Assembly: GCA_015295945.1 (NCBI GenBank)
Contig: DVED01000198.1
Coordinates: 1 to 36,254, forward strand
From: Oscillatoriales cyanobacterium M59_W2019_021
GTDB lineage: Bacteria > Cyanobacteriota > Cyanobacteriia > Cyanobacteriales > Geitlerinemataceae
Direction of reading: 5' to 3'
DNA: 36,254 nt
The notes under the pieces are model-generated. The model saw only the letters and a list, made by a program, of their open reading frames with translations, was not told the DNA's origin and did not search any database. The translations under genes were made by a program, and so were the position numbers. Shown here one piece after another: positions 1 to 8,610 of this stretch; the first letter of the stretch is position 1, and every line of letters starts with the position of its first letter.

Positions 1-1218
1 ATGGCTCCTAACCCGGTGATGGGAGCAGCACCAATGGCTCCTAATCCACTCCCCCCAGCAAACAATGGTGAGATTAAACTACCCGTTCCCTATTGGTCGC
101 AACGCGACAACATGGAGCAACCCTTCCGGACTTGCAATACCTCCAGTTGCGCCATGGTTGCCAAGTTCTTGGGCGCGAATATCTCGGGAGATGACGACTA
201 CTTTCAGTACGTCATCAAGTACGGGGATACCACCGACCATGGCGCTCAAACTCAGGCTCTGGCGGAAATTGGCATTCAATCCACCTGGAATACCGATTTG
301 GATTTCGAGGATCTCGATAAGTCGCTCGAGAGCGGACTGCCCATTGTGATTGGGATTTTGCATCGCGGTCCGATCGAAGCGCCATCGGGGGGACATATGC
401 TGGTCGTTATCGGACGCAACGCCAATGGCGATTACATCGTTAACGATCCCTTTGGTAGCGTACTCGACGGCTATGCCTCAGAAGATGGCGAGGGATTGCT
501 CTATCCTCGCGATATGTTGGTACGTCGGTGGACGGCAGATGGAGCGAAAACGGGCTGGGGACGGCTTTTTTATGGCAATAACGTAGCGGCTGCCCCGACT
601 CAGGTGGCATCTGCTCCAGTTGCCTCGACTCCCCCAATGCAAACCCTGTTTGCCTCGGGTAACGTTCCCAATCCTGCCGCCACCGGGCAATATATCACCG
701 CCGAGCAACTGATTCAAATTGCTGGAGGGAATGCTCCTGCCGATCGCCTGCGCGAACTCACCCCCGGTCTCAACGAAACCTTACAGCGATTCCAGATTAA
801 TACACCGTTACGAATCTGTCATTTCATCGCTCAGGTTGCCCACGAATCCGACTGTTTCAATGCCATGGAAGAATATGCTTCCGGCAAAGACTATGAAGGA
901 CGTTCCGACTTGGGCAACGTCCAACCTGGCGACGGCGTCAAGTTCAAGGGACGCGGATTAATCCAACTGACCGGACGGGCAAACTACGAAAAATTTTCTC
1001 AAGCCATGAACCTGGATTTTGTGTCTCAACCCGAGGTGGTGGCACAGGCTCCCTACGCCATTATGGTGGCTGGCTGGTTTTGGGATAACAATCAACTCAA
1101 CCCGGATGCCGATAACGACGATATCGAAACCGTGACCCGCGTCATTAACGGCGGTTACAACGGTCTCGACGATCGCCGCAACTATTTACAAAGAGCTAAG
1201 TCCGTTCTGGGGGCTTGA
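1..1218 (+). CDS. C39-like cysteine peptidase fused to GH19 chitinase/lysozyme domain (possibly 5' partial)
   Basis: Predicted two-domain hydrolase acting on peptide and amino-sugar bonds, probably in cell-wall or chitin turnover. Residues about 25-190 look like a Peptidase_C39_2 domain: Cys45 in a CxTSxxAM-like context, His132 in GGHM and Asp149 in VNDP form a plausible Cys-His-Asp triad. A Pro/Ala-rich linker (about 195-228) leads to a GH19 domain (about 230-405) with the AHES motif, where Glu282 is the likely catalytic acid, GRGLIQLTGR at 317-326, and a C-terminal VINGGYNGLDDR segment typical of endolysin-like GH19 enzymes. The first ATG is base 1 of the window and the first 22 residues are linker-like (PNP repeats) with no signal peptide, so the true start may lie upstream. 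Domain calls are from motif recognition; the substrate is not known. Confidence 0.8.
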   Translation: MAPNPVMGAAPMAPNPLPPANNGEIKLPVPYWSQRDNMEQPFRTCNTSSCAMVAKFLGANISGDDDYFQYVIKYGDTTDHGAQTQALAEIGIQSTWNTDLDFEDLDKSLESGLPIVIGILHRGPIEAPSGGHMLVVIGRNANGDYIVNDPFGSVLDGYASEDGEGLLYPRDMLVRRWTADGAKTGWGRLFYGNNVAAAPTQVASAPVASTPPMQTLFASGNVPNPAATGQYITAEQLIQIAGGNAPADRLRELTPGLNETLQRFQINTPLRICHFIAQVAHESDCFNAMEEYASGKDYEGRSDLGNVQPGDGVKFKGRGLIQLTGRANYEKFSQAMNLDFVSQPEVVAQAPYAIMVAGWFWDNNQLNPDADNDDIETVTRVINGGYNGLDDRRNYLQRAKSVLGA

Positions 1219-1221
1219 AGG

Positions 1222-1345
1222 AATAAGTAATAAGTAATAAGTTTGAGGTTGAGGGTTTGGAGTTTGGGGTTGGTAAGATTGGTAGGGTGCGTTGAGGAAC
1301 GAAACGCACCATTCCCAATTCCCAATTCCCAATTCCCAATTCCCG
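1222..1345. repeat. Low-complexity spacer with tandem repeats and one GTAGGGTG-family palindrome
   Basis: Just after the stop codon there are tandem copies of an 8-base AATAAGTA unit (1222-1240). At 1281-1310 sits a copy of the palindromic GTAGGGTGCGTT...AACGCACC repeat that recurs at 13085, 13602, 28898 and 33835. From about 1314 to 1341 there are four tandem copies of CCCAATT. The last copy runs to within about 40 bases of the stop of the facing MscS gene. No coding signal is seen. Confidence 0.75.
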
Positions 1346-1378
1346 ATGAATTTGTCGCAGCATTAAATAAAAACCATA

Positions 1379-3133
1379 TTAATGCTTCTCATCCCAGTTC
1401 TTTAGAAATTCCGTCGAGGGAGGAGAAGATTTTTTCCCATCTTTAGCCCCATCTAAAACTGACGACGATCGATCGCCCTCAGAATCGATCGTCTCGACAA
1501 TTTCCATCATGGCTAACAGCAACTCTTCCTGAATATCGAGAAACTCGCTAGTCCTCTGGCTGAGAATGTAGGCGAAAACTTCGATCTCGAGGGATTTTTC
1601 CCCCAAGTTGACTAAGTGAACCTTTTGCTCCTCCACCCCGGAATTGGCTGCAAGTAGCGATCGCATTTTGTCCAAAACGTCTTTAACTTGGTAGTGTTTT
1701 GTGGTGGAGGGCAAACCTACCCGAAAATTAAGGAGACGGCGATCGCGCTGGCTGTAGTTCACCACTTCCGAATTAGAAAAATTGGAGTTGGGGACGGTGA
1801 CGATTTTGCGATCGGGGGTGCGAATGCGGACGGCACGCAATCCAATATTCTCCACCGTTCCGGCAATCCCGCCGAATTCGCAGAAATCCCCGATTTGGAC
1901 GGGGCGATCGAGAAATAAGTTAATTCCACTGACGATATTTTCCACGTAAGATTTTGCCCCCAAACCGATGGCAAGACTACCCACCCCCAAACTGGCGAAC
2001 AACGGCGCGACGGGAACCCCTAAGAACTCGCCGCCAAAGTAGATAATCGTCGCTGCCGCCACAATTCCGATCGCTCGAAATCCACTGCGCACCATTGCCG
2101 CTTCTAGGGGTTTCTGTCGAAAGTATGCCGAAGAAATCGTCGTTCTGCCGATGGCATTGGCTAAGATGAAGGCGAACCAACCCCCAACGATAAACAACAG
2201 CACTTCGACGGCGATCGCGAAAATCCGATCGACCTCTCCGGTGAGATTGAGAGTATAGATGGCGAAAATTTCCGTGCAGTAGAAAATGATAATAATGCTG
2301 GCAGGCAGCCACAACCCCGCCCACGCACTTGCCAAACTCCGAGGATCGAGATGGCTCGAGTGCCGCCACCGATAAATCGCCGCGATGACGAACACCGCCA
2401 ACGCCAGCGCGATCGCCAACCCGAACCACTGCCACAAGGTTTGTTCCCAGTAAACTCGGGTCGTCCAGTGAGGCAGCCAATGGCTCCATTTAGGCGGCAG
2501 TAAGTTCCCCGGCGTGCTGATGTAAAAATCGTAAAAGCCTTCAGACGCACCCGGCTGATAGGGGAGGTCGCGCACCTCGAGATAAAATTCTTTCAGGCGC
2601 TGTATCGTATCGGGCGAGAACAAGAATTCGTCGGCGTACTGACCCCCCTGACTTTTGACGATCGCGATTTCTGTTTTGGGAATTTCCCAGCGAACCAGGG
2701 AGGGGTCTTCAGTCACCTCGTTGACATCGGGAACGCGATCGAGAGACGGTAAGGGAATGCGATCGAGAATTTCTTTGAGCTTCAGAGCCGATTCCAAACC
2801 CACCCGCTGTTTGCTCGTTTCGGGAACGCTCTCTAAATTGAGGGTGCGCACCGCTCGTTCCATCGCTTCTTCCGCTTGGGCGGCAAGGGCTTTGACGGGC
2901 GGGGAGTGAAACAAGCCGCTCTCTTGCTTCGATTCTTCGTGTGCTGCCATCAACAAACGATACGCTTCGTTGGTATTCTCCAAAAACTGTCCCAAGGTTT
3001 CTTGGGGACTCTCCGTATGGGGTGGCGTCAGGGGATCGAGTCCGGCACTGCTGACGGGAAGGGTCGATTGTGCGAGGACGACCGCAACAAACGCGGCAAC
3101 TGCCCACAGGATAAACTGTTTGACTTGTTTCAT
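1379..3133 (-). CDS. MscS-family mechanosensitive ion channel
   Basis: A 584-residue small-conductance mechanosensitive channel that would release solutes on hypo-osmotic shock, in the inner membrane. The N-terminus has a signal or anchor segment (about residues 7-30), followed by an extra-cytoplasmic stretch of about 200 residues. Membrane helices follow (about 235-255, 275-297, 310-335, 350-372). The pore helix and start of the beta domain carry the family hallmark, with Gly/Ala-rich ASLGVGSLAIGLGAKS, then NIVSGINLFLDRPVQIGD and VPNSNFSNS. The soluble domain is followed by a polar, charged tail of about 45 residues. It is larger than E. coli MscS (286 aa), like many cyanobacterial paralogues with a long periplasmic N-terminus. 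It is convergent with the upstream hydrolase. Gating and ion specificity cannot be deduced. Confidence 0.9.
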   Translation of the reverse strand: MKQVKQFILWAVAAFVAVVLAQSTLPVSSAGLDPLTPPHTESPQETLGQFLENTNEAYRLLMAAHEESKQESGLFHSPPVKALAAQAEEAMERAVRTLNLESVPETSKQRVGLESALKLKEILDRIPLPSLDRVPDVNEVTEDPSLVRWEIPKTEIAIVKSQGGQYADEFLFSPDTIQRLKEFYLEVRDLPYQPGASEGFYDFYISTPGNLLPPKWSHWLPHWTTRVYWEQTLWQWFGLAIALALAVFVIAAIYRWRHSSHLDPRSLASAWAGLWLPASIIIIFYCTEIFAIYTLNLTGEVDRIFAIAVEVLLFIVGGWFAFILANAIGRTTISSAYFRQKPLEAAMVRSGFRAIGIVAAATIIYFGGEFLGVPVAPLFASLGVGSLAIGLGAKSYVENIVSGINLFLDRPVQIGDFCEFGGIAGTVENIGLRAVRIRTPDRKIVTVPNSNFSNSEVVNYSQRDRRLLNFRVGLPSTTKHYQVKDVLDKMRSLLAANSGVEEQKVHLVNLGEKSLEIEVFAYILSQRTSEFLDIQEELLLAMMEIVETIDSEGDRSSSVLDGAKDGKKSSPPSTEFLKNWDEKH

Positions 3134-4032
3134 TCTGAATCTCTCGAGAGTGGGTTTTCGCTCGACAAGCCTAATGCACGGTCTTTCTGAATCGTGGAAA
3201 ATTTCGATCGCTAGGGAATTTATTGGTCTCCCAGGGCATTATTCTAGCGATATTGAAAATATCGGGATTTCCCATCTACAAATCTCGAACCTCATCCCAC
3301 GTTGCCGACTGCAACTGAGTTCGAGAGGATAGTTTAATGTACGTGTCGAACGAGACTTAGGCAGTTCTGTACCGTCGGCGCGATCGCTAAAGCCTTAATC
3401 CACAAACTAGACCGATTCGATATACGCAAGATCGCACCGATGGCGTTCGTCTTTCGAGACCGCACGCGCCGAGTCTTCCCTGATAGTATAAACCCCATTC
3501 CCGTTCGCGAGTATTAACCCAAATCCGAAGTTTCGCGCTTTCTCTGCCATGTCTTCAGACTTTTCGAGGGTTGCAGATTGGGATTTTCGATCGATCGAAG
3601 TTGTCCCACTCGATGACAATTTCGACCTTTTAGGCTCGGGAACACTCGCAAAATCCGACTGGTCAAGCAAGCTTATCCATGCTAGAACTACATACATCGG
3701 CGAGTCTACGACGACAGGGTACAAATCAAAATTCTCGAGATTCGTAGCGGGCTAAAAAATTAAGGTCTTGTGTCAGTTGGTTCCCATCGTGTTTGAAAGG
3801 GCGATCTTTGCCTGCAAACCGACGCGCGATCGCCCCCTCCTTGCGTACGAGAGAGGTAATGCCTTTCCCCAACTCTACCCCAAAGACTATCTACAACTGT
3901 CTTAGGTGGCTCTGTCTCGGGTAGCCCTGTATTGGAGATCGTTGCCCGCAACCCGACGCGCCACCTTACCTCGATCGCGTCCTAACACATCGAGCTTCTC
4001 TGCAAATACCACAACTTGCATCTGCCAAGACC
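3134..4032. other. 899-bp intergenic region without a convincing gene
   Basis: This spacer separates the divergent mscS and TIR-WD40 genes, so both promoters should lie here. I see a 7-bp-stem hairpin (CGATATT-GAA-AATATCG, 3248-3264) and HIP1-type octamers (for example in 3380-3390). Two related short segments contain GCAAACCGACGCG (about 3811) and GCAACCCGACGCG (about 3948). Open frames exist at 3549-3755 (+) and 3407-3724 (-), but they overlap each other, match nothing I recognise and lack convincing ribosome-binding sites. The stretch could hold decayed coding DNA. Confidence 0.5.
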
Positions 4033-6849
4033 ATGACCGACGCTTTTATTTCCTATTCCCGTCGCAATAAAACCTTCGTCCAACGGTTGAATCAAGCCTT
4101 TCAAAATGCCAAACGCGAAGTTTGGGTGGATTGGGAAGGCATTCCCCTTAACGCCGACTGGCGACAAGAAATCTATCGCGGCATCGAAGCCGCCGATAAC
4201 TTCGTCTTCGTCCTCAGTCCCGATTCCGTGGCATCTCAAGTGTGCAAGGAAGAAATCGAACATGCCATTGACAACAACAAGCGCTTGGTTCCTATCGTTT
4301 GCGAAGAAGTTTCTTACGACCAAGTTCATCCGGAACTCGCCAAACTCAACTGGATTTTCTTCCGGGAAGAAGACGACTTCGATACGGCATTTAGTAAGCT
4401 TCTCGACACCCTCGATACCGATCTCGAGTACGTGCGCGACCATACCCGCCTGCTCAAACGGGCGATCGAATGGGACGAAAAAAATCGCGATGCCAGTTTC
4501 ACCCTGCGCGGTAACGACCTGAAAAATGCCGAACGGTGGTTGAGTTCGAGCGAAGACAAAATCCCCGAACCCACACCCCTGCACGCTCAATATATACTTG
4601 CGAGCGATCGTCACCAAAGACAACGCCAGAAAATCGCCTTCGGCGGCGTCGTCGTCGGCTTAGTCGCCACCTCCCTCCTCGCCATCGTCGCCGTCAAACA
4701 GCGGAGTTTGGCGATCGAAGAACGCAACCGCGCCCGCGAACAGAGCGTCCGCGCCCTCACCGCCCTCTCCGAAGCCCGCCGAGTCACCGACGACGGACTC
4801 GAAGCCCTCCATTTCGGCGTCCAAGCCGCTCGAAATCTAGAGTCTGGCAAGTTCCCACCCGATCTCGTCAAAGAGACAACAGCAGCCCTACGCGAAGCTG
4901 TCTACGATGTCCAAGAAATCAACCGTTTCGACGGTCACGAGGATCAAGTCAACCGCATCGCCTTTTCCCCCGACGGCAACCTCATCGCCTCAGCAAGCGA
5001 CGACAACAGCGTTCGCCTCTGGAAACGCAGCGGCGAAGTGTTGCAGACTTGGCAGCACGACGACAACGTGCGACAAGTGGCGTTCTCCCCGGACGGCAAA
5101 ACCGTAGCGTCGGCATCCAAAGACAAAACTGTTAAACTCTGGCGGGTGGACGACGGAACGCTGCTGAAAACCTTGGAACACGACTCTGGGGTTCGCACCG
5201 CTCGTTTCAGTGGCGACGGTCAACTCCTGGCAACAGGGGACGACGATGGGAGCGTGCGGTTGTGGAATGCGGAGGGTAAACTCCTCAACACCATTTCTGC
5301 CCATCGGAGTTCGCTCAACGATATCGCTTTCAGTCCCGACGATCGCACCTTTGCTACAACTAGTAATGACTTGGAGGTCAAACTGTGGGCGATCGATTCG
5401 CTGGTGGATGAAGGCGAAAACGAAGGCGATCCTCAACCGCAACAGGTGTTTTCAGGGCATACTGATAAAGTCTGGGATGTGAATTTTTCCCCCGATGGCG
5501 AACTTCTGGCTACGGCGAGTTCCGATAACACGGTTAGAATTTGGAACTTAGACGGAACGGAACGCAACCAGCTCCAAGGACATACCACCTGGGTGCGCAG
5601 CGTGGCATTTTCCCCCGACGGCAAAGTTCTGGTGACGGGCAGCGACGATAATACCGTCAAACTGTGGAATGTCGGCGGAGTTCTCCTCAAAACCTTTACC
5701 GGACACGATGCCAGCGTGCGCAGCGTGGCGTTTTCACCCAATGGCAAAACCATTGCGTCCGCCAGCGACGATTCAACCATTCGCTTGCGGAATCTGGAAG
5801 GAGCGGTGGTGGAGGTCTTGCAAGGACACCGCGCCAGCGTGCAAGGCGTTCGCTTCAGTCCCGAGAATCTCATCGCCTCGGTGAGTACCGACGGCACGCT
5901 GAAAATCTGGACTCGAGACGGGGCGAGATTGTTACGCAGCGTGGAGTACGAATCGGGGATGCGCAACGCCAACTTTACCCCGGACGGACGGTTGATGATA
6001 ACAGCGGGTTACGACAACGCGCTGCAACTGTGGGACTTGCAGCAGGTTCTGCAAACGGAAAACGCCCAACCGATTCGCCGTTTTGTCGGACATACTTCGA
6101 CGGTGAAAAACCTGAGTATTTCCCCAGACGGCGAACTCATGGCTTCGGCAGGGGCGGATGGCTCGATGCGCCTGTGGCGCATTAGCGACGGGACGCTGTT
6201 GAAAACCTTGGAGGACATTCACGAACCGGAAGTGACGGATGTGAGTTTTTCGCCGGATGGCTCGCGGATCGTGTCTGCGGGGGGCGATGGCAAGGTTAAG
6301 GTTTGGACGGCGGAGGGCGAGTTGGTGCAAGAATTCCCAGCTCACGAAGAGTGGATTAATGCTTTGCACTTCAGCCCCAATAATCGGTTTCTGGCGACGG
6401 CAAGCGGCGATAAAACGGTGCGCTTGTGGGAGTGGGACGACGGACAGTTACAGACGACACCCACGGCAACTTTATCGGGTCATACGGATTGGATTTGGGA
6501 CGTTACCTTCAGTCAAGATAGTCGCATTCTCGCTACGGGGGGGAAAGATAACACGGTGCGCCTGTGGGATACCGAAGGGACTTTGTTAAAAACGCTGAGC
6601 GCTCACAAGAACTGGGTGCGATCGGTGAGTTTTAGTCCCGACGGTCAAAAGTTGGCATCTGGAAGTGCCGATAAGACGATTATTCTCTGGGATGTGGAGT
6701 CGTTGGAGAAAATGGAGTCGTCTCAGGATACGGGGATCGATCAATTGCTGGAATTGGGGTGCGATTGGCTGAGGGATTATCTGGCAACGAATGCCCAGTT
6801 AGAAGAATCCGAGAAAACCGTTTGCCAGGGAGTTAATCGCAATCGGTAA
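4033..6849 (+). CDS. TIR domain - transmembrane - 14x WD40 repeat protein
   Basis: A 938-residue protein. Residues 1 to about 130 form a TIR domain (DAFISYSRRNK at 3-13). Glu74 in the SVASQVCKEE segment sits where catalytic Glu lies in NAD-cleaving TIR domains. A basic stretch and one hydrophobic helix (about 201-221) follow. Then comes the charged helical linker (about 222-295) that in other cyanobacterial proteins joins a STAND NTPase to WD40 repeats; here no P-loop NTPase is seen. From about 296 I count 14 WD40 repeats (GH...FSPDG...D..V.LW), enough for two seven-bladed propellers. The C-terminus has the LLELGCDWLRDYLATN motif common after such propellers. By family, TIR domains signal or degrade NAD and WD40 propellers bind partners; the role as a membrane-tethered sensor-effector is inference. 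It has no obvious operon partner. Confidence 0.9.
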   Translation: MTDAFISYSRRNKTFVQRLNQAFQNAKREVWVDWEGIPLNADWRQEIYRGIEAADNFVFVLSPDSVASQVCKEEIEHAIDNNKRLVPIVCEEVSYDQVHPELAKLNWIFFREEDDFDTAFSKLLDTLDTDLEYVRDHTRLLKRAIEWDEKNRDASFTLRGNDLKNAERWLSSSEDKIPEPTPLHAQYILASDRHQRQRQKIAFGGVVVGLVATSLLAIVAVKQRSLAIEERNRAREQSVRALTALSEARRVTDDGLEALHFGVQAARNLESGKFPPDLVKETTAALREAVYDVQEINRFDGHEDQVNRIAFSPDGNLIASASDDNSVRLWKRSGEVLQTWQHDDNVRQVAFSPDGKTVASASKDKTVKLWRVDDGTLLKTLEHDSGVRTARFSGDGQLLATGDDDGSVRLWNAEGKLLNTISAHRSSLNDIAFSPDDRTFATTSNDLEVKLWAIDSLVDEGENEGDPQPQQVFSGHTDKVWDVNFSPDGELLATASSDNTVRIWNLDGTERNQLQGHTTWVRSVAFSPDGKVLVTGSDDNTVKLWNVGGVLLKTFTGHDASVRSVAFSPNGKTIASASDDSTIRLRNLEGAVVEVLQGHRASVQGVRFSPENLIASVSTDGTLKIWTRDGARLLRSVEYESGMRNANFTPDGRLMITAGYDNALQLWDLQQVLQTENAQPIRRFVGHTSTVKNLSISPDGELMASAGADGSMRLWRISDGTLLKTLEDIHEPEVTDVSFSPDGSRIVSAGGDGKVKVWTAEGELVQEFPAHEEWINALHFSPNNRFLATASGDKTVRLWEWDDGQLQTTPTATLSGHTDWIWDVTFSQDSRILATGGKDNTVRLWDTEGTLLKTLSAHKNWVRSVSFSPDGQKLASGSADKTIILWDVESLEKMESSQDTGIDQLLELGCDWLRDYLATNAQLEESEKTVCQGVNRNR

Positions 6850-6856
6850 CCAATCG

Positions 6857-6906
6857 GTCATGGGTGAATGGTAATGGGTAAGGACAAATGACTAGTGACC
6901 CATGAC
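6857..6906. terminator. Inverted repeat between convergent genes, candidate bidirectional terminator
   Basis: A perfect 9-bp inverted repeat, GTCATGGGT at 6857-6865 and ACCCATGAC at 6898-6906, lies between the stop of the TIR-WD40 gene and the stop of the facing 74-residue gene. There is no T-tract, and the arms resemble the low-complexity ATGGGTAAT/ATGACC tracts seen elsewhere in spacers, so terminator function is uncertain. Confidence 0.3.
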
Positions 6907-6920
6907 CCACGACCATCGGG

Positions 6921-7145
6921 CTACGCCGTGGTTTCTACCCGCTCCTGCAATTCCAGCAAGGTGGGGGCGGTTCTCGTTTCCCAACTGGGGGCGAAGGGAG
7001 GCATCGCCAGGGAACACGCCGACCAATTGCTCTGAACTTCAACGTTTAAAAGTTTGCAATGACCGCCTCGTCGTCCGGTATGGATGTAGTTACCGCACAA
7101 ATAACACGTCGATAACGCTTGTACGCGACGCAGCGAAGCAGTCAT
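6921..7145 (-). CDS. Small Cys-rich conserved cyanobacterial protein (74 aa)
   Basis: The open frame can be extended upstream to 7352, but the start at 7145 is chosen because TAGGAG lies 8-9 bases before that ATG on the minus strand and conserved-looking sequence starts there. The 74 residues contain CYLCGNYIHTGRRGGHC (Cys14, Cys17, Cys30, with His22 and His29) and a further Cys44, in a layout suggesting a zinc-binding knuckle. The segment WSACSLAMPPFAPSW resembles small hypothetical proteins I associate with cyanobacteria, but no function is known to me. No signal peptide or membrane helix is seen. It is monocistronic and convergent with the TIR-WD40 gene. Metal binding is inference. Confidence 0.7.
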   Translation of the reverse strand: MTASLRRVQALSTCYLCGNYIHTGRRGGHCKLLNVEVQSNWSACSLAMPPFAPSWETRTAPTLLELQERVETTA

Positions 7146-7701
7146 ATTGAATTCTCCTAACAGTCGAGTTGCATCCTTAAAAAAATTGTAAAAGGAGGAT
7201 CTGGAAAACTGATTGGCTCTTAAGAGAGGCTTAAGAATTGCGGATCGAGCGAGTTTTCGGGGTAGTTTTTGTCGATCCCCGTTGGTCTGGCGGGATTTTT
7301 GCCCACGACTGGCAAGATCCGACATCCCGGTAAATTCATGCGGACACCGCAATCACGTCTCGAGATTGTCGATGGCGATTTCCCCATCTCACCCAGCGAA
7401 AGCGATAGAATTCTCGATTGAGATTTGAAAAGACTTCGTGTTTGTTGACAGTTATTCTGGTATAGATGGTCTCTTAGACGAGAAATACCGGATTTTTGGG
7501 TTGTAGCACGATCCAGGACTTACGCAGCCACGCTACTCATGGGGGTGATGGTGGGTTACGCTCCGCGCTTCACACCCTACAGATGGAGGCGTAAGTCCTA
7601 ATGATCGAAAAAGCTCGACGGCTAATCTCCCTTTTAGGGACGATCTCGATCGAGCTTTGACAATAGGTTTTTCTGATTTGGGGTTGAGACTAAATGGAGC
7701 G
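7146..7701. other. 556-bp intergenic region holding a MITE-like element
   Basis: This contains the upstream region of the 74-residue gene on the minus strand and, at 7515-7599, a short element with terminal inverted repeats (separate entry). A small palindrome CTCTTAAGAG lies near 7217. A TTGACA hexamer occurs at 7445 but its spacing to TATAGAT at 7461 is only 10 bases, and no gene follows on that strand. No coding sequence is supported. Confidence 0.5.
7515..7599. mobile_element. 85-bp MITE-like element with 11-bp terminal inverted repeats
   Basis: Perfect inverted ends AGGACTTACGC (7515-7525) and GCGTAAGTCCT (7589-7599) enclose about 63 bases with no coding capacity. The interior includes GGTGGGTTACGC and CACACCCTAC, linking it to the GTAGGGTG palindromes elsewhere in the window. 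GATC occurs outside both ends, but a target duplication cannot be assigned. The size and ends fit a non-autonomous element moved by a transposase encoded elsewhere. Confidence 0.6.
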
Positions 7702-8418
7702 CTACTTGGCTCCATTTCCGCAGGAAACCAGTTGTTTCGATGCGGCAAGGATGAAATCAACAGCTTCTGCGAGGTTGTTGAGAATGAGTTGCGGTTCGTA
7801 CATTTCCAGGCGAGGGCGATCGCGAATGCCGGACAACACGCCGATCGCCTTGACACCATGGGTTTTCGCCGCTACAATATCGGCTTCCGTATCGCCGACC
7901 ATCCACACGTCATCGGCGGCTGGCAGTTCGGCTAACGCGCGTTCCATCAGCAACGGTTTATCGTTCACATCTCCAGTTTTGACGTAATCGTTACCCAGGC
8001 AGTAACGCCGTTCCTCGGGGAAAAAGCGCCCGATTTGGCAGCGACGGCAGGCTTCCTCCAGTTCGCTGGTACGGCGCATGGTCATCACCACCAACTCGAG
8101 ACCTTCCCGTTGTGCCTTTTCTAACGCGGCGATCGCTCCGTTGACGGGGGTATCATAATGGAGGTAGGGAGGGGTATGGACGGTTTGACCTCGCAATTGG
8201 GCGAAAATGCGAGCTTGGTCTTCTCCCAATCCCGACAGGATGCCGATCTGTCTTTCCGGCGTGCGCGATCGCTTGAGTTGCCAGAATTCCGACTTAGACA
8301 GGCGCTGCACGCTTTGTCCCGGCTCTCGCACCCGATCGAGACAGAACTGGTATACCTGGTAATACCGTTCGGAGACATCCATAATCGGACCGTCGAAATC
8401 GGTAATCAGTCTCAGCAT
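7702..8418 (-). CDS. HAD-superfamily hydrolase (phosphoglycolate-phosphatase-like)
   Basis: A 238-residue cytoplasmic phosphatase of the haloacid dehalogenase superfamily. Motif I is DFDGPIMD with Asp7 as nucleophile and Asp9 as acid/base. Motif II is the Thr in VVMTMRRT, motif III is a Lys in the KPLLMERAL region, and motif IV is GDTEAD, which binds magnesium. The segment between motifs I and II (about residues 15-95) would form the helical cap that sets substrate choice. A purine-rich AAGGGAA lies about 9 bases before the start. The length and motif IV are close to phosphoglycolate phosphatase-like members, but the substrate cannot be assigned. It appears monocistronic. Confidence 0.85.
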   Translation of the reverse strand: MLRLITDFDGPIMDVSERYYQVYQFCLDRVREPGQSVQRLSKSEFWQLKRSRTPERQIGILSGLGEDQARIFAQLRGQTVHTPPYLHYDTPVNGAIAALEKAQREGLELVVMTMRRTSELEEACRRCQIGRFFPEERRYCLGNDYVKTGDVNDKPLLMERALAELPAADDVWMVGDTEADIVAAKTHGVKAIGVLSGIRDRPRLEMYEPQLILNNLAEAVDFILAASKQLVSCGNGAK

Positions 8419-8519
8419 TGAACCGCGTTCCCTTGCGAACTATTCTGTTAACTTTTATAACAGAAAGCTTGACGGATTCCCAAACGGACGAACGCTTTCG
8501 ATTATTGGGTTTGGGGATG

Positions 8520-8605
8520 GGGGTTTGTTAGTGGTTAGTGGTTCTCTCCCCCTGCCTCCCCTGCTTCTCCCACTCCCCTCCGCCTTTTGCCCTTTGCGAT
8601 CGAAG
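8520..8605. repeat. Pyrimidine-rich low-complexity tract downstream of acsF
   Basis: The spacer between the HAD gene start and the acsF stop holds GTTAGTGGTTAGTGG-type repeats and a C/T-rich run with repeated CCCCTGCC/CTCCCC words (8548-8598). The same kind of tract occurs at about 9790-9870, 11215-11280, 14041-14110 and 19225-19290. Confidence 0.6.
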
Positions 8606-8610
8606 CCCCC

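Noticed and set aside
3407-3724. Open frame of 105 codons on the minus strand, and an overlapping 68-codon frame on the plus strand
   Set aside because: They overlap each other in opposite directions, lack clear ribosome-binding sites and match nothing recognised. The C-terminal part of the minus frame looks slightly protein-like, so it is mentioned in the intergenic entry but not called.
7445-7467. TTGACA followed by TATAGAT as a promoter
   Set aside because: The spacing is 10 bases instead of about 17, and no gene follows on that strand.
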